This document shows, piece after piece, positions 60,133 through 64,000 of a DNA stretch of 64,000 bases. Numbering within the stretch: position 1 is the stretch's first letter; each line of letters starts with the position of its first letter. This DNA is from Bemisia tabaci (Eukaryota > Arthropoda > Insecta > Hemiptera > Aleyrodidae): assembly GCF_918797505.1 (NCBI RefSeq), contig NC_092794.1, positions 64,641,345-64,705,344 of the forward strand. The letters are read 5' to 3'. A model generated the notes under the pieces. The model was not told where the DNA came from and searched no databases. It saw only the letters and a program-made list of their open reading frames with translations. Both the position numbers and the translations under genes were made by a program.

Positions 60133-60651
60133 TATTTTATGTAAACGACAATCGGGTCAAACAAGACTGGGCGGAGAGGGCCTCCGATGCTAACATCTCG
60201 GTCTACATGAGCAACACATTCCATGATGTTAGTAAAATCTCCTTGATACTCGTACTCAGTGGACACGCATGTTGCATGTGACAAAATAGAAGGCGCTCTT
60301 TCGGCGTGAAGCACTGCACACAGCAGCGTGAGGCGCACCGCTACGAATATGAGGAAAGATGAAATACTCAGAAAAAAAACTGAAGCTAGAGGACAGGAAA
60401 ATATATTTTTGCACCTATTTCACATATCAGCAGCCTGATCGTTAACATTTTGTGTTCTTCCACCAGATAGGACAATCCTAAGGAGAATGAAGTTATGTGA
60501 TTGGTCGGTGCTTCGATTTGTGCGTTTTGTTGTGTCATCAAAGGGTGTAATCAATAAGAAGCCAGAGGCACCTCTTGACTTGCCGATACTTTATCCACCC
60601 TTTCAAATCCCGTCATATTAATCCATGTTTTATCGGTACAACAAAACTCTC

Positions 60652-60837
60652 AACTGGACGTATTTCTATCAAACGGAACTAAGCGCCGTTGGGGGAGAAG
60701 GGAGAGGGGGGCTTGGATTGGCGGGTGCTGCATGCGGAACGCGATGCTCGTTCCGTCCTATACTCGCAATGATTATAAAATCCTCAAAAGGAACTCAATT
60801 TGGCGCTTAGTTCCGTTTGACAGAAATACTTCCAATT
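60652..60837. mobile_element. MITE, AAACGGAACTAAGCGCC family, copy 3
   Basis: 186 bp, TIRs of about 36 bp (AACTGGACGTATTTCTATCA at the left, inverted right end ACTTCCAATT). Confidence 0.75.
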
Positions 60838-60935
60838 TAGAACACCGACCCAATCGAATGATTCCATTCTCCTTGTGCTAACCGATCGACAAACACAAAA
60901 TTACAACAATCAGCCCGCAGGACACCATATACTAC

Positions 60936-61108
60936 CAGTGGCGTGGCGTGAATTGCGACGTATCGATTGTTATGCCATTTAAACCTATGGTAAAGAATCG
61001 ATTATTAAGGTGTTCACTGCGAACACCCTGTTTTCCTGTTTATTGATCCTTTTCCATAGGTTTAAATGGCATAACAATCGATGTATCGCAAAGCACACCA
61101 CGCCACTG
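60936..61108. mobile_element. hAT-type palindromic MITE with 8-bp TSD
   Basis: 173 bp, almost entirely palindromic, with ends CAGTGGCGTGGCGTG and CACACCACGCCACTG. The flanking octamers TATACTAC (60928-60935) and TGTACTAC (61109-61116) agree at 7 of 8 positions, as expected for hAT transposition. Arms carry ATCGATTGTTATGCCATTTA and its complement. Confidence 0.8.
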
Positions 61109-63398
61109 TGTACTACAGCCACACCAAGTCGTTTCAGCGTGTGGCTGCGAGCACTACTTCATAGGCAAGCATGACCGGAGCGCCTTCAATTTTTAGAATG
61201 CAACACGGGTGTCCACAGAGTTCGAATAGTTGCATCAAGGCGTTACAACCGCATAATTTTACTGTGTTCGCATATCAATACCGCAGAAGCGTCAAGGAAA
61301 AATACCGTATGAAAACTCGACCATCGCCGAATATCCTGGAAAACTTGTAAGCTCTAATTTTATAAACGTTCAAAAATTTTCTGAACAATTGAATCGAATA
61401 TTGCTGCAAATTAAAAGTAAATTAGATGCCTAGCTTCCTCAAAAACATGTTTTTAACAGAAGAAATCTGGCAACATCTGAGTCTTCAAACGACGTTTTTC
61501 CACCGTGGCAAACCGTTGAAAGAAAAGACGAAGTAGACCGAATGGGTCATTCGCACAAGTTACAGCATGGTGTATTGATGGTTTAGGTTGCCAGATTGGC
61601 AACATATAATTGTAAATGGATTGTATTGAACGCGCAAATAATTCGTTGCAAAGTATGCAAAGACTTGAGGCTTGGAAGAGAATTCTACCCACGAAAACAC
61701 ACGCACACACACCCTAGCAAATGGAGCATGCCATTTAGCTGTGGTTATCAATCTCACACTGCTAAGAAAACAGTGAACAATATTCGAACTTGCGGCCATT
61801 GCTTGCTTTTTCATACCCGTTCGTTCAAGTCTCCAGCACTGCATAGAGTCACCTGTGCTCTCGAGCCATCATAAATAGAGAACTGGCTGAATAGGACTGA
61901 AGTCTTATCTAAATGGGTCAGTTGCGCTGGTCACAGAATCATACTTGACGATTAATCCTAAAGACTGGCAAATATAATGAGATCTGCCCTAACGGAACAT
62001 TTTCACGTCCATCCGACATTAACAGAAATATCGCCTCGTAAAAATAGCTGTATATGACGTCATCCACGTCGGTAGTTCATTCCATGGTTTCTTCAGGCAT
62101 CAGGCATGGATTCATCAGTAATTGAGTCATTTTTCGGTAAAAGGGTGAATGAGGCTTCTAATGCTGGTGCTAAGATTGTGCAACGTTTACTTCTCTAGTT
62201 GTAAGTAAAACTTATCCGATAGTTCTGCTATGAATTTTTCTCTGAATCTGAGCCGAGTTTTTCCTCACTATCGTTAGAAAGAAAATCGACTATGAATGAA
62301 TATCGTCTGCCGGAAAACGCCATGAAATATGGTACAATCTTAGCAGCATTGTAAGCTTCTTACTCCATTTTACCGAAAAAGTCCTCAACTGATGCAAACG
62401 TTTCAATTGGTTGCAATGACTTTCATCACTGAGGAACCAGTGGAAGAAAAAACCACGTGTATGCACTGGACCGTGGTTCTGGACATTATTCACTATTTTC
62501 GGCTTAAGTATAAGATAAAAGCATCAGTCAACGATTCTTTAAATTTGACGTGTGCCACTAACACTGACTGCGATTACATGGTTTACATGGTGGAATATTG
62601 CCACTGTATCGGAGTGTTGTGTATGTTGCCTTTCCACTAATTGAAGGGGCTCCCATCGAAATGAGTTCAAATGAGTTGCAATTATCCGTTGCATTGCAAA
62701 TAACCTGTCTCCTTGATGCATTTATCTTTCATTGATGCTTTGAAATCGGTTTTTTGCACTGACCAAATCATGTGAAAATATGACAAATTTCATAGTAAAA
62801 AATTTCTGTTTCATTTCAGCATAAAGTACCTATTGGTTAATGCGCTATAATTCATAGGAACCACTTTTAAAGTCAAAGTAAAACTTTTTCTTTTTGAAAT
62901 TTTCTTCAAAATCGATTTTTTTTTGCGCCGGAGCTCGTTAAAGTTGTGACTTCTTTCCTGAAATTGGTATAAAACTTTTTTTCAATGCGTCAAATGTAAG
63001 TCTAAATGAGTGAAGCGAGTACTTTTTAATGTGCTCTTTATTCCTTGTGCTTTCATAGGTCAACGCTTTTATGGAAAAGTGGTGGTACCGTAAAAATGGG
63101 TGTAACTTTTTCGTCGTACAGCGAATTCTTGCATGCACAATTTCCACTTTGTAATGTTCCTCCTTGTAATTCAATTTTCACTCGACATTTGGCCCTTCGA
63201 AAAGAGTTATGAACGAATTTTGGAAAAAAATCCACGACTTTGATGGACTCTAGCGCCACAGGAAAGCGATTTCAGAGGAACTTAAATAGAATAGGAGTCT
63301 TATGTTGACCTCCAGTATAAGCCCCCAAATTGTGGTACATCAACTTTCGGACATCCTATTTGTACACTCCGTTGCATCGTGCTTCCGTGAAAACTTAC
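61109..63398. other. Stretch without a firmly recognised gene
   Basis: Probably an intron of the minus-strand DM4/DM12-like gene. A + strand frame at about 62500-62640 is Cys-rich (LTCATNTDCDY, EYCHCIGVLC) but lacks supported splice sites. Confidence 0.3.
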
Positions 63399-63570
63399 TC
63401 TTCAAGAATTGTTTCCAGCTGCTGGAGAAGGTCCCTCCGCTCTCTTTTGTGCTTGTTACGACTCGGTACTGCTTGTTTTGTTCCATCTGGTAAAGGGTGA
63501 ATGAGATCGAACTCAGTCATCGAGTTGGCACCGTGGCCAAGAGGCATGATCTTCAGCAAAGACATGGTCA
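63399..63570 (-). CDS. Upstream exon of the putative DM4/DM12-family protein
   Basis: 172 nt between acceptor TACTGTCTTTTCAG and donor GTAAGT. The codons include FDLIHPLPDGTK and a basic helix KRERRDLLQQLETILEE, which matches the R-R-x-L-x-x-x-L-E segment that precedes the G-x-x-C core in DM4/DM12 proteins. It ends with two bases of a codon. The exon at 57927-58098 starts with two bases, so the two do not join directly; another exon must lie between them, or one boundary is misplaced. Confidence 0.45.
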
Positions 63571-64000
63571 ACTGAAAAGACAGTAACATATGAGAGAACG
63601 AAGGAACATCGACCCAGAAATCATAGAAGTGCAGTACAAAATCATGCTGCTGCCGATTGGCGAAATTTTGTGAAAAATAAAATCGTGAAATATTTCATGA
63701 ATACCCACAGAAAGGTATTGAAAGATAGATCTTAAATATTGGATTGTCACACCACACTACATAATTATCAAAAGTTGTCAAAATTGTTTAGAGGTAAACT
63801 TGTTTTGATTATCCTTCTTATTCATGCAAAACAGGAAATAAAAAATCCAGAATTACATGAAAAAGGGAGTTTTTCGGATTTGTTTAGTGCGGTTCAATTT
63901 TATGATTTGAATATTTTAAAATAAAAAAACGACCCAAGCAACTGCCACAGTTAATTCAAGTGACAAAAACACCAACAGTTTCAAACTTTAATCAGCTTAA

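Noticed and set aside
60069..60390. Minus-strand frame with a signal-peptide-like start (FLIFVAVRLTLLCAVLHA)
   Set aside because: No ATG precedes the hydrophobic stretch, and no convincing donor follows; it overlaps the end of the foldback element.
62392..62640. Cys-rich + strand frame resembling an EB-type module
   Set aside because: Too short, no supported acceptor or donor, and no neighbouring exon.
1..64000. tRNA and rRNA genes
   Set aside because: I looked for B-box-like GGTTCGAATCC with cloverleaf context and for rRNA core words and found none that hold up.

Overview
This is a eukaryotic genomic window, almost certainly from an insect. It is AT-rich, its genes are split by GT..AG introns, and it is packed with short terminal-inverted-repeat (TIR) elements. 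Two conserved eukaryotic genes are intact on the + strand: a Dnmt2/TRDMT1-type tRNA cytosine methyltransferase (4 exons, 5486-10020, 344 aa) and GID4, the substrate receptor of the CTLH/GID ubiquitin ligase (4 exons, 12851-18554, 203 aa). At the right edge, two minus-strand exons (63399-63570 and 57927-58098) look like an arthropod DM4/DM12 secreted protein. The repeat families remind me of a hemipteran such as a whitefly, but that is an impression and not a demonstration.

Layout. 0-5.4 kb: repeats only (palindromes, a 629-bp TIR element, a 126-bp in-frame tandem repeat, a hAT-like MITE). 5.4-10.2 kb: Dnmt2, with related MITEs in introns 1 and 3. 12.8-18.6 kb: GID4, with three MITEs in its last intron. 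18.6-25.3 kb: AT-rich, no gene seen. 25.3-25.5 kb: a cluster of GAAnnTTC palindromes. 25.97-34.2 kb: three phase-compatible putative exons of an unknown gene; the second intron holds a tandem array of ~472-bp units (29.05-32.84 kb).

35.7-50.2 kb is a relic-rich, mostly minus-strand island of Polinton/Maverick (or adintovirus-like) character. It holds an intact 172-aa orphan ORF; an ~840-nt stretch of seven hairpins sharing one heptaloop; a near full-length but broken protein-primed family B DNA polymerase (two in-frame TAA codons, frameshifts, a solo-LTR insertion); two further partial copies of its N-terminal module; a + strand fragment of a FtsK/HerA-type packaging ATPase; several broken copies of an acidic protein; a long Arg/Pro-rich coiled-coil ORF split by a retroposed insertion with a 14-bp target duplication; a Cys-rich 86-aa ORF; and three tandem copies of an acidic terminal exon. 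I saw no integrase, protease or capsid gene, so this looks like a rearranged remnant and not a mobile element.

50-64 kb is again repeat country: at least eight TIR/MITE copies, a 1.35-kb near-perfect foldback element and a hAT-type palindrome with an 8-bp target duplication, lying around and inside the DM4/DM12-like gene.

The most unusual item is the hairpin array at 37172-38007. Its stems differ in sequence but stay paired, while the loop (NNGTTGC/A, always closed by C-G) is constant, and G-T wobbles favour a + strand RNA. I do not recognise it as any known family.
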